Below, piece by piece: positions 54,921 to 64,000 of a stretch of DNA of 64,000 bases. The stretch is from assembly GCF_030272615.1 (NCBI RefSeq), contig NC_081410.1, positions 502,162,442-502,226,441 on the forward strand, in the 5' to 3' direction. The notes below the pieces were generated by a model. It made no database searches and had not been told where the DNA came from. It saw only the letters and a program-made list of their open reading frames with translations. Numbering within the stretch: the stretch's first letter is position 1; the number at the start of each line of letters is the position of its first letter. A program made the translations under genes and the position numbers. This stretch comes from Cryptomeria japonica (Eukaryota; Streptophyta; Pinopsida; Cupressales; Cupressaceae).

Positions 54921-56420
54921 ATTGTATATCAAGTTAAAATTGTAAAAGGGAGTTATAAGTAATAAAAATATTTTAAGTTTTACTTAGTTTTATAAGTAGA
55001 TTAAAAGAATTTATTTGAATGCAAGTTATATAATATAATGTCAATTTCACCATTTTAATATCATTAACATACCATAAAAAATATTCTTTCATTTCTAAAT
55101 AAACATGCCATCAATGTTCTACTAACAACTTGAATACCCTCAATAAAAAAATTAATCAAATATAATAAGAAAAATATCCTTATTCCTTTGAGGATTTCCC
55201 AAATTTTGTCGTTACTTTACAAGATTACATAATGTAATGTTGAAATCACATTGTTTTTATCTAATTAAACAAGTTAAGTGATAAATCATGTTACAATGAT
55301 GTTATAAAAACTAACACTAATCTCCATATTTAATTCATAAATATATACATATATTGGTCTGGACTCCTTTTGAAACAAGCAAAATCTCAATTTAATTGTT
55401 GAGGAAATTTAGATAGTTGATATTAAACTCTAGTCTATTGATAATTATTTGTAAGGCAAATTTCAATAATTTTAGACATGGTGTTGAATTACTCATAAAA
55501 AGCTTATTATAGGTTGAGTCTTGTTCAGTGCAAGGCTTATGTTGTATGAAAAGGGTGAGATGGGAATTGTATCCTAGATTACTTTAGACAAAATGTATAT
55601 TCTTCTATCCTTAACCCTTAATATCATAAAGAGCTTATTACAGGTTGATTCTTGTTTAATGCAAGACGAATAAGATTGGAATTGTATCGTAAAATATTTT
55701 AGACAAAATGTATATTCTTCTATCCTTAACCCTTAATTAAAAAAAAATGATTATTGATTTATATTCTTAATAACAACAAATTTTTAAAAATAACAATAAT
55801 TTGTCTCTAGAACAAAAGTCTTTGAAAAACCATTTTATTAAGTAACTCCACATTATATGTCAACTCTTCTCATGTCAACTTGACAGCACAGCAACATTGA
55901 ATTGAACAAAGCTTTCGTAGTTGTTAATCTTCTATTTTTCATCTTTCACGTGTCGTGAGTCGAGTTCTTTAGTCTCCAAACATGCTGGCTTAGAACACCA
56001 TTTTTTAGTTGACATTTTTGGTCAAATTAAATAACTACTATTCATAGCAAATTTTGGTACTCACGGGCAGGAAGAATGCCGAATACAATCTTAACAACTC
56101 TGCTTAAGTTGTTTCAAAATTTCAATGCTCAATTATACCTTCATATTCCATTTATTCTATCATAAAATATACGATCTCCTACCCATGTTGGATATGATCT
56201 TCTTTTAAAAAATGGTTATTACCTCTTAAGAGCGATTGCAGGAGATCTTGGATTTATAAGCTTCATCTTCCACTTGACTTCCACCACACAATTATCATAT
56301 CACCCACTAGAAGAAGAAATTTATAAATTGTTGCAGAAAGAAAACTCGCAGATTGTTCCGACGGTCTAGTCACATTTAGAGATAATAATTAAGGTAAAGT
56401 CAGAGATTCTTCCATCACAC
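54921..56420. other. Non-coding region upstream of the STIG1-like gene
   Basis: AT-rich, with the tandem duplication at 55493-55737 and no gene. Possible upstream control words are a G-box CACGTG at 55947-55952 and two facing TTGAC-type (W-box-like) words at 56009-56013 and 56020-56025. Short motifs like these occur by chance and are not evidence of regulation on their own. Confidence 0.4.
55493..55737. repeat. Tandem duplication of about 120 bp
   Basis: The copies 55493-55622 and 55624-55737 share AGCTTATTA, CAGGTTGA-type sequence and a long identical 3' part around TTAGACAAAATGTATATTC. The second copy lacks about 15 bp in the middle. Confidence 0.85.
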
Positions 56421-56428
56421 TATATAAA
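56421..56428 (+). promoter_or_regulatory. TATA box of the STIG1-like gene
   Basis: TATATAAA about 118 bp before the start codon. The expected transcript start would be about 56455, giving a 5' leader of roughly 90 bases. A second weaker ATAAATA word follows at 56433. Confidence 0.6.
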
Positions 56429-56545
56429 TACTTATAAATACTTATTCATGGTGTTGCTCTTAACTATTGAAGTAACCTTTGCTACTGAGTTCCCTTCATT
56501 AAAAGTTCTTCTTTCATTCTTTATCAGAAGAGCTCCGTTTCTTTC

Positions 56546-56965
56546 ATGGGATTGATTAGAAGGATGGGGACAATGACTTTTCTTATAATTGCGTACTTGT
56601 TTGCAATGGTGATAACCAATGTAGAAGGAGAAATGACAATGCCATATCCAAGGAGGGTATTAAGGAGCAGGTTTCTTACACAACAAATATCAGCAAAGAG
56701 TGTGTCATGCAGTGAGTACAAGGATACATGCAAGAAGAATAATATTGCAGGTAAAACTAAGTCGATGTGCTGTGCCAATAGCTGCTATAATGTCTTAACA
56801 GATCGCTACCACTGTGGGTCATGTGGTGTCACCTGTTCGTTTGGATATGCTTGTTGTAATGGTAAATGTGTTGATTTGGCCAAAAGTAAAAGCAATTGTG
56901 GCAAATGTGGTGTTAGCTGTCCTAAAAAGCAAGAATGCCACTATGGGATGTGCTCCTATGCTTAG
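56546..56965 (+). CDS. STIG1-like secreted cysteine-rich protein
   Basis: 139 residues, one exon, intact, ending in TAG. Residues 1-28 form a signal peptide with a hydrophobic core (TFLIIAYLFAMVI), so the product should enter the secretory pathway. Residues about 55-139 carry 16 cysteines in the Stig1-family pattern: CSEYKDTC, CCANSC, DRYHCGSCGVTC, ACCNGKCVDL, NCGKCGVSC and the C-terminal CHYGMCSYA. Length and absence of introns fit the family. Known members are apoplastic peptides that act in stigma exudate control, pollen-tube growth and cell-death signalling (for example tomato STIG1 and Arabidopsis GRIM REAPER). The role in this plant cannot be read from sequence. The first ATG is used; a second, Met7, would shorten the N-terminus without removing the signal peptide. 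It has no gene neighbours within the window. Confidence 0.92.
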   Translation: MGLIRRMGTMTFLIIAYLFAMVITNVEGEMTMPYPRRVLRSRFLTQQISAKSVSCSEYKDTCKKNNIAGKTKSMCCANSCYNVLTDRYHCGSCGVTCSFGYACCNGKCVDLAKSKSNCGKCGVSCPKKQECHYGMCSYA

Positions 56966-58320
56966 CTAATCTCTGTCTGTTAGGAATATCACACATTCTC
57001 TCACTTTCTGGCATTTGAATTAATAACTGGGATGAGGCTTTGTTCATCTGCTTAACATCATCTCTTTTTATTGTTGATCAAAACTGTTCATAATATTGTT
57101 CATTTCTTTTATGAATGAATGATGTAAGTGATGAAGATTGTTCATGATCAGTCAAGATTGATATGACAATATGAAGTATTTTCTTATAATATTAAAAAAT
57201 TGAAAGGTAGGTCTACAATTTATTCAATTTCATTAAAGATATTTAAAATCTGTTGAAAGGAAATCTAAAGTTTTGAGCAACATTAGTTAGAAGAAACATA
57301 AAAGAATTAAAGTGTTTTATAGAAATTAAATTTATGTACACACTAATTTATGTAATATCATTTCATGTTAACATTTCATGCAAATACTACATCTTAATCA
57401 ATTAAAATAATTAGCCTTATCCTTATTTGTTATAATTCAATTTATTAAATAATGTTTCTTATTTAATAAATTTAAAATGAATCTTTCCCCATCTAATATT
57501 TAAGTATTAAAATTTAAATCTAAATTATTTACAATTAAATTAATTTAATTCCTTAATTACAATCCATAGCATAGCCATCCAATCAAAATAATTAACTAAA
57601 AAATCAATCTAATTAATAACTAACTAAAAAATCAATCTAATTAACTCTCAATCAAATCTATTGACAAACCAATCAATTTAATTTACTAGTGATTGCAAAC
57701 TAATTGATAAATCAAATGATTATCAACTCACCCATAAATAAAAAGAATACCTAATCACCTCCATCCAATTCATAGATTGATTACCACCTCTCCTATATCT
57801 ACTATACATGGATCAAATTCATGATACAAGAATAAATATGCACCATTGGTGTAAGAGCATCCCAGGCAAACAATACTCCACGTCATCCAAAATACGTTTC
57901 GGTTTCTAGTTTTCATTTCCGGTTTTTCCAATGACGAAATGTCTGTTTCAATATGTTTTTTGGAGCTTCATTGTTGAGCTGTATCTGACTTCATTAATTG
58001 GTCAATTGATATTCATTTAGGTAACATATCAAAGATTGAATGCCGTGAGAGAATAAAGAGTGGGTGCTAAATGACTGAGTGAGAGATGTTCAAGATTGTA
58101 ATCGCAGCTACTTATTCTACACAGTCACATTATATCCTCCGTATGTACATCCATAACTACAGTTAATCTACAACATTAAATAGAGGTGCTCAACGTAGAT
58201 CTTGACATATATTTGAATGGATTTTCCATTTACTCCTCCAACCTGGCCACCATCCTCCCCACAATTTTCTCAGGGATTGTGGGTAATTTGGAAATTATTA
58301 TTTTATATTTGTTCTCTCTC
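56966..58320. other. Region downstream of the STIG1-like gene, no gene
   Basis: AT-rich. An AATGAA-type polyadenylation word occurs near 57112 (ATGAATGAATGATG). Degenerate AATCAATC/AATTAA repeats fill about 57540-57720. No reading frame is credible. Confidence 0.45.
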
Positions 58321-58771
58321 CTCCATTGATGCATACTTTTCTATATAATGTTTTAAGTTTTTATTTAATATGCACTTTCTCAACAAAGTCCAGCTAAAGA
58401 GGTATGAAGTTGTAAGGATATGTGCATCTATAGAAGGTTGTAATTGTGTCTGAAGGTATGAATGTTTCTATGAAGAGCAGAAGCTCAGTCAATTTTTTGT
58501 GAGATGTAATGTTCTACTTTGATGAATATAAATCTTATATTTGTTTTCTTTTATTTCTGCTCCCTTTTTCCCTCCTCTAGTATCAGAGTCAGAGGATGAT
58601 AAATAGTAGAAACTGGTATCAAATCATAGCCACGAAAGGAGTCAAGAAGACCGAAATCACTAGACAAATCAGCAGAAAGCTCGAGGAAGATTTGAAGCTC
58701 TAAGAAGATTGTTGAGTGATCTGAAGACAAGGACAGAGAGAAGTCATCACTGCTTTAAAGAGAAAGATAAG
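58321..58771 (+). mobile_element. Possible copia LTR end and primer site, fragment
   Basis: CTATATAATG (58341-58350) could be a TATA box. A T/C-rich end, CTTTTTCCCTCCTCTAG, is followed at 58578-58590 by TAGTATCAGAGTC, close to the initiator-Met primer site. The following 180 bp could be leader. If real, element I inserted into this older element. The second LTR is not in the window, so this is tentative. Confidence 0.35.
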
Positions 58772-59071
58772 TGTTGGAAGTGAAGTCCAATGGATTTTCT
58801 CTATTTTACAGCCAAAATCTTTGGCTCTTCATCTTCTGTTTGTAAGCTCTTTAAGAGCTGGTTGAATATCATTTGTTGTGAGTATTCTGAAGCTGCTTGC
58901 AACTGTGTATGAGCAAACCAGAATTGGTCATCAATATAATTGATTCCCCTGCTTTAAGTGTAGACGTAGGCAATCTGCCGAACCACAATAAATTTGTGTG
59001 TCTCATTTGTCTTTGTCTGTGAATTCATTATTCTATTTTTCTGCTCTTCTAATTCGTTTCTAAATCCTAAA
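58772..59071 (+). mobile_element. 5' LTR of element I (about 300 bp)
   Basis: It starts TGTTGGAAGTGAAGTCCAA and matches 63752-64000, including CAGCTCTTTAAGAGCT-type sequence and GAATATCATTTGTTGTGAG. The end is taken just before the primer site. The usual CA has mutated, so the last base is uncertain by a few positions. No clear TATA box. Confidence 0.85.
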
Positions 59072-59132
59072 AATTGATATCAGAATGAGGTTAGATCACT
59101 GTTAACATTTCGGTGGTTGAAATTCTAGAATC

Positions 59133-59935
59133 ATGGAAAAAACAAAGATAGAGAAGCTCTCTGGTCAGAACTTCGGGTTATGGAAGGTGCAGATGGAGTC
59201 TTTGCTAATAAAGCAAGACCTTTCATTTGCGCTTGAAGGGAAAGCAAAGAAGCCAACTACGATGGCTGATGAAGAATGAGAAAAATTAGATAAGAAGGCA
59301 AGAGCGACAATTTTTCTCTCACTGTCCAACAATGTTCTCTTCAATGTCATGGGTGAAGCAACAACGAAAGATGTATGGGATAAACTTACAACCATGTATG
59401 AAATGGCATCGGCAGCCAATAAAGTGTTTATCATGAAGCGGTTGTACAAGCTGAGGATGAAGGAAGGTTGTGCAATGGCAGATCACATTAATGAATTTAA
59501 TACATTGATTAGTCAAGCAACTTTGGTGGGGATGACACAAGATGATGAGAGCAAGGTTGTTATTTTAGTATGCTCTTTACCAAGTAGCTGGGATGGTGTT
59601 GTAATAGCAGTTAGCACATCGATATTAGGTAAAAATAAGTGAATTTTTAATGATGTAGCAGCTACTCTTCTCAGCGAGGATTTGAGAAGAAAGAATGAAG
59701 AACCTTCATCTGGTGAAGCCTTAACAGTGGTAAGCACCGAAAATAGAGGTAGGAGTCATAATAGAGGCAGAAATAATTATCATAGATGTTCAAAATCAGC
59801 AAGGAGATCAAAGTCTAGAAACAAAAATGGTGATTGTTGGTTTTGTGGCAAAGCTGGTCATGTATAGAAGGACTGTGGAAACTACAAAAGGGCACAAGAG
59901 AAGGCGCGAGACATTGAAGCAAATACAGTCTACGA
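59133..59935 (+). pseudogene. Element I gag, decayed
   Basis: Start MEKTKIEKLSGQNFGLWKVQ at 59133, the classic copia gag opening, then VWDKLTTMYEMASAANKVF, MKRLYKLRMKEGCAMADHI and VVILVCSLPSSWDGVV. A basic SRGR-type linker is followed by a zinc knuckle CWFCGKAGHV-KDC (59839-59877), split by a TAG at about 59865. Other stops are near 59278 and 59640. All blocks stay in one frame. Confidence 0.87.
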
Positions 59936-61130
59936 CAAAGATGATAGTGTACTAATCCTTTCAACTTCCAACACTACTCTGGATTCATGGGTACTTGATT
60001 TTAGTGCCTCGCATCATGCTACCTCATGTCTTGAAGCATTCATTAACTACAAAGAAGGTCATTTTGGAAATATTTTCTTAGGAGATAACAAATCTTGTGA
60101 AATTACAAGAAAGAGTGATGTGTTGCTGTCATTAGAAGGTGGTAAAACATGGCTGCTCAAAGATGTTTGACATGTCCCACAATTGAAGCGGAATTTGATA
60201 TCTGTTTGATAGCTCTTTGATCAAAGTCTTAATGTAAATTTTCTCTGGATACTTGGAAGGTAACTCATGGTACCATACTAATTGCAAATGGCAATAAATT
60301 TGGTAGTATATATATATATTTAAGACTCATGGTGAAGTGGGTGTTGCAATGGTGATTGAGGACAACAAAGCGGACCTTTGGCATCAAAGGCTTGGGCATA
60401 TTAGCAAGAAAGGGGTCCATGTTATGCACACAAGAAATCAACTTTTGGGCCTCAAACTTGTCGACTTAGCCTTTTGTGAACACTGTCTTTATGGAAAACA
60501 AAAGAGAGTCAGTTTTTTGAAAGGTGGGCATGATATGAAGACAATACCATTGGAGCTTGTATATTTGGATGTTTTTGGGCCTACCGAGGTAACCTCCAGT
60601 GGAGGAGCTAACTATTTTGTCACCTTTCTTGATGATTGTACAAGGAAAGTATGGATTTATATGCTCTCTAAGAAATCTGAAGGTTTTTCAAAATTTAAAA
60701 TTTTCAAGGCTTTAGTTGAAAATCAGATTGGGCATAAGATTAACTCTCTACAAACAGATAATGGTGGAAAATTTTGTTCACATGAATTTGATGATTTTTG
60801 TGCAAATAATGGGATTAGAAGAATGAAGGTAGTTCCTTTCACTCCTCAAGAAAATGGTGCAGCTAAGAGGATGAATAGGACAATCCTTGAAAATGCATGA
60901 TGTATGTTATCAAATGCAAGTCTAGGCAAGGAATTTTGGGCAGAGGCTTGTAACACAACAATATACCTGATCAACCGAAGTCCCTCATCTAGATTAGACT
61001 TTGGCAGTCCAGAAGAGGAATGGCAAGGGAAGAGGATTTCATACTCGCATCTTCACGTGTTTGGATGTGAAGCCTTCTCACATATACCCAAGGAGAAACA
61101 AACCAAAGTGGATCCCAAGTCATAGCAGTA
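59936..61130 (+). pseudogene. Element I protease and integrase, decayed
   Basis: The protease block reads WVLDFSASHHATS; Phe-Ser replaces the Ser-Gly next to the catalytic Asp of the family. A TGA at about 60168 (Arg position) is followed by HVPQLKRNLIS. The integrase zinc block has WHQRLGHISKKG and FCEHCLYGKQK (60375-60500). The core has VYLDVFGPTEV and SLQTDNGGKFCSHEF. In the third motif the expected Glu is Lys (NGAAKRMNRT, about 60855-60885). A one-base shift occurs between protease and integrase. The C-terminal block is HVFGCEAFSHIPKE. Confidence 0.86.
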
Positions 61131-62200
61131 TATTTTTGTTGGGTATGGCGAAGAGAAATTTGGTTTCAGGCTGTGGGATCCAGTTCACTGGAAAATTGTT
61201 CGTAGCAGGGATGTAATTTTTTATGAGACTTCCTTTCCTACACTGCAAGGTTCAAATAAACTAGATAAAGAGTATGTTCCTCTGTCTCTATTTAAGATTA
61301 TTCTACATCTACCAGTTCTCTGCCTCAAATATCTCATCTAGTGGAAGCCCCTATGTCATCTACCACAGTTGAATACAATTCTTTGACTTAGAATGATGAA
61401 GAGAGTGCTTACAATGGCTGCTCTCTATTTAATTCTAAAACAACACACTATGGTCGACATGAAATTATACAATGTGAATCTGGGGGTCTAAAAAACAGAG
61501 CACATCTTCCATGGGTTAGCACTCATGTTGCAGAAGATGACCTCACACTGCCTATATCATTTCCTACACGGATGTACGAACATCCACATGGTAAGCACAT
61601 TGGCTCACATTCTCATCAGCATGGTGGGCTTTCCTAATGGTGGCCTACATCAGTGTCACCATAGCATGCTATGAAGTCTTCATGCCACGCAGCACACTCA
61701 CCACCGCTTGTTGGGCACTCACCACCGCTTGCTGGGAAAACCACGTGGTTGACCCCAAAGTCTTCCTCTGTGGGCACACTACAGGTGCATCTTCCCGTGC
61801 AAACCATAGAGGATGCTTCTGTAGCTGCATACTCTCATGGCTCACTTCCTTGCAGCATAGACAATAATCCACATGCCTCATGTGGACTTCATCCTCCCAG
61901 CCTCATACAAAATTCTAAGGTTGAATGCCTTGCAGAAGGTAAAATCCACCGTGGGCATCAACCATTAAATGTAAGCAACAATCATTTGCATAAACAAAGA
62001 ACATATGAATTGAATGATTCGACTACTCCAACAGAGAGTCAATTGAGAAAATCTACCAGACAGAGGCGACCTCTAGTAAAGTTCTTTGACTATGACTTAT
62101 TATTTTGTGAAGAAGTTGAGCCCACTTTGTTAATCTCTGATCAAATAGAGCCTGCAACATACAAAGAAGCTTGTAAAATTGCAGATTGTGATAACTAGCA
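61131..62200 (+). pseudogene. Element I linker between integrase and reverse transcriptase
   Basis: This region is variable in copia elements. The frame at 61671-62198 is open but rich in Ser, Pro and His, without a known domain until its end, where RKSTRQRRPLVKFFDYD and EPATYKEACKIADCDN lead into reverse transcriptase. A TAG at about 62198 separates them. Confidence 0.65.
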
Positions 62201-62940
62201 TGCTACAATGTGCGAAGAAATGGACACACTATTGCGAAATCAGACATGGGATTTGGTGCCACTCCCGCCTGACAGAAAGGCATTATGAAATAAGTGGGTG
62301 TAAAAATTGAAAGATGAAGCTGGTGGTCGGAAAATATTTCGAGCAAGACTAGTTGTCAAGGGATATGCTCAGCAGCAAGACCTTGATTTTAAGGAAATTT
62401 TCTCGCCAATATTCAAAATGACTACCATCTGAGCAGTATTGGGATTGGTTGTAGCCTGGGATCTTGAGCTTGAACAACTGGATGTGAAGATGACATTTCT
62501 CCATGGCGACCTTAATGAGGAATTGTTTATGCATCAACTTGAAGTACTTATTAAAAAAGATTAGGAACATCTCTATTGCAAATTGAAACGGAGTTTGTAT
62601 GGGCTTAAGCAAGCCCCATGATAGTGTTATCTCAAATTTGATAATTTTATGATTGATCACAAGTTTATTCGTTGTGAGTCTGATCCTTATATCTATTTTA
62701 AAAAGATTCCCATGGCGAATTTTTCATACTGCTTCTTTATGTGGATGGTATGCTAGTGGTCGGCACAAGCATGAAGATTGTTAGTGAGCTTAAAACTCAC
62801 TTAGCTAATGAATTTTCCATGAAAGATTTAGGGGTTGGGATGACAATTTTTCGAGATAGGAAAAAGAGAGAACTTAAACTATCTCAGCAAGACTACATTA
62901 AAAAATGTATTGGACAGATTTGGTATGATAGATGCTAAGT
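62200..62940 (+). pseudogene. Element I reverse transcriptase, decayed
   Basis: MCEEMDTLLRNQTWDLVPLP, FRARLVVKGYAQQQDLDF, LEQLDVKMTFLHGDLNEELF (catalytic Asp kept), RSLYGLKQAP followed by two adjacent stops TGATAG (about 62619), and the catalytic box LLYVDGMLVV at about 62738, where YVDD has become YVDG. There are further stops at about 62286, 62300 and 62430 and frame changes. Confidence 0.86.
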
Positions 62941-62972
62941 CTGTATGCGTCCCTTTAGCCTCTCATTTTTAG

Positions 62973-63689
62973 TTGTCATCTCAATTGTGTCCAAAAACAC
63001 AAGAAGATAAGGAGTTTATGGACAAAATTCCATACAAATCTGCACTTGGAAGTCTTATGTACGCTATAGTGTCTACTCGTCCGGATATTGCTCATGTTGT
63101 GGGAGTGGTGAGCATTTTTATGTCTAATTTGGGCAAATCACATTGGAAGGTGGTCAAGTATATTTTGCGGTATCTCAAGGGTACTTCAAACCTTTTCTTA
63201 TGGTTTAGGAAGGGCAAGGCACACTTGAAAGGGTTCACTGATTTTGATTTTGTTGGAGATTTAGACAAAATGAATTCTACTTCAGGTTATGCTTTCACAT
63301 TTGCTAGGGCAGCAATTAGTTTGGCTTCTAAATTACAACATATAGTTGCTAAATCGACTGTCGAGGCTGAATACATAGCTCTTTCTGAAGGAGACAAGGA
63401 GATGGTAAGGTTGCAACTCTTGTTTAGTGAGTTGGGTTTGAAGCAATCAGATTTTGTTTTGCTTTGTGATAATAGCAGTGCCATCTTTATGACTAAGCAT
63501 CAGACATCTCAGCCTTGGTCCAAACATGTTGATGTTTGTAGTCATTATGTTAGTCACATGGTCGAAGAAGGCAAGTTTCATGTAGATAAAATTCACACCG
63601 AAAAGAATCCAGCTGATGTGCTCACTAATGTTGTTAAGTGGGAGAAGTTCAATTTTTGCCGAGCTTCTCTTGGCCTTTCCAATATCTGA
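62973..63689 (+). pseudogene. Element I RNase H and pol C-terminus, long intact stretch
   Basis: 238 codons remain open. SALGSLMYAIVSTRPDIAHV and YILRYLKGTSNLFLWF are the connection region. RNase H follows with FTDFDFVGDLDKMNSTSG (Asp), KSTVEAEYIALSEGDKE (Glu) and LLCDNSSAIFMTKH (Asp), then the HVDVCSHYVSHMVEEG end. It stops at TGA 63687-63689, about 60 bases before the 3' LTR. Confidence 0.87.
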
Positions 63690-63751
63690 TAGTAGGAGTG
63701 AGTGGGGGAATCTACTTATTGCAGCAGTTCATTGGCCTTCAAGTGGGAGAT

Positions 63752-64000
63752 TGTTGGAAGTGAAGTTCAACGGACTCCTTCCATTTTACCGCCAAAAACT
63801 TTGGCTCTTCATCTTCTGTTTTTCAGCTCTTTAAGAGCTAGTTGAATATCATTTGTTGTGAGTATTCTGAAGTTGCTTGCAACTATCTATGAACAAACTA
63901 GAATCGTTCATCAATATAATTGATTCCCCTGGTTTAAGTGTGGACGTAGATTTGTGTGTCTCATTTGTCTTTGTCTATGAATTCATTATTTTGTTTTTCT
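63752..64000 (+). mobile_element. 3' LTR of element I, cut by the window edge
   Basis: It starts TGTTGGAAGTGAAGTTCAA directly after the polypurine tract and matches 58772 onward. About 20 bp present in the 5' LTR (around 58970-58990) are absent here. Confidence 0.88.

Larger units (their letters stand above)
58772..64000 (+). mobile_element. Element I: Ty1/copia retrotransposon with short LTRs, right end cut by window
   Basis: 300-bp 5' LTR, degenerate initiator-Met primer site (TGATATCAGAAT at 59075-59086), gag, protease, integrase, reverse transcriptase, RNase H, polypurine tract (AAGTGGGAGA, about 63741-63750) and the first 249 bp of the 3' LTR. The 5 bases before the 5' LTR are ATAAG; the other copy is outside the window. 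It is a different copia lineage from elements B, C, E and G: short LTRs, compact gag with one zinc knuckle. Several stops and catalytic substitutions make it inactive. Confidence 0.9.

Overview
The window looks like nuclear DNA from a plant with a very large, slowly turned-over genome, most likely a gymnosperm. That is an inference from the long AT-rich spacers, the density of old nested LTR retrotransposons, chromovirus and copia families with long LTRs, and a single intronless host gene in 64 kb. Almost every reading frame belongs to a decayed retroelement. I found no CRISPR array, operon, rRNA gene or tRNA gene.

Layout. 1-6231: 5' part of a Ty3/gypsy-type element (A, minus strand), with LTR, non-Met primer site, 2.7-kb leader carrying two 21-bp-phased arrays, and gag running off the left edge. 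6232-7040: AT-rich filler. 7041-19270: a copia element (B, minus) split by a complete copia element (C, plus, 11739-18429) that landed in B's primer-binding site. 19271-21534: another LTR-like block (D) and unassigned DNA. 21535-46738: a four-storey nest. A non-autonomous copia-like element (E, minus) is split by a chromodomain gypsy element (F, plus, 23624-43431). F in turn holds a non-autonomous copia-like element (G, plus, 24906-32323), a solo LTR of family A (34787-36211) and a solo LTR of another family (H, 36523-38728). Target-site duplications and the reading frames that resume on each side support this order.

46739-54219 is gene-poor and holds two unusual arrays of small palindromes (48061-48827 and 50066-50401). 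In both, the stems vary but keep their pairing, while the centre is conserved. 54235-54905 is a GC-rich retroposed segment with a perfect 15-bp target-site duplication. 56546-56965 is the only convincing host gene, a secreted cysteine-rich STIG1-family peptide with a TATA box about 120 bp upstream. 58772-64000 is a copia element with short LTRs (I, plus), cut by the right edge.

The most novel-looking material is of two kinds. (1) Hairpin series with conserved loops and compensating stems occur in the transcribed leader of element G's LTRs and again, in other sequence forms, at 48 and 50 kb. (2) A roughly 950-codon protein of unknown function replaces pol in elements E and G, which are otherwise diverged.
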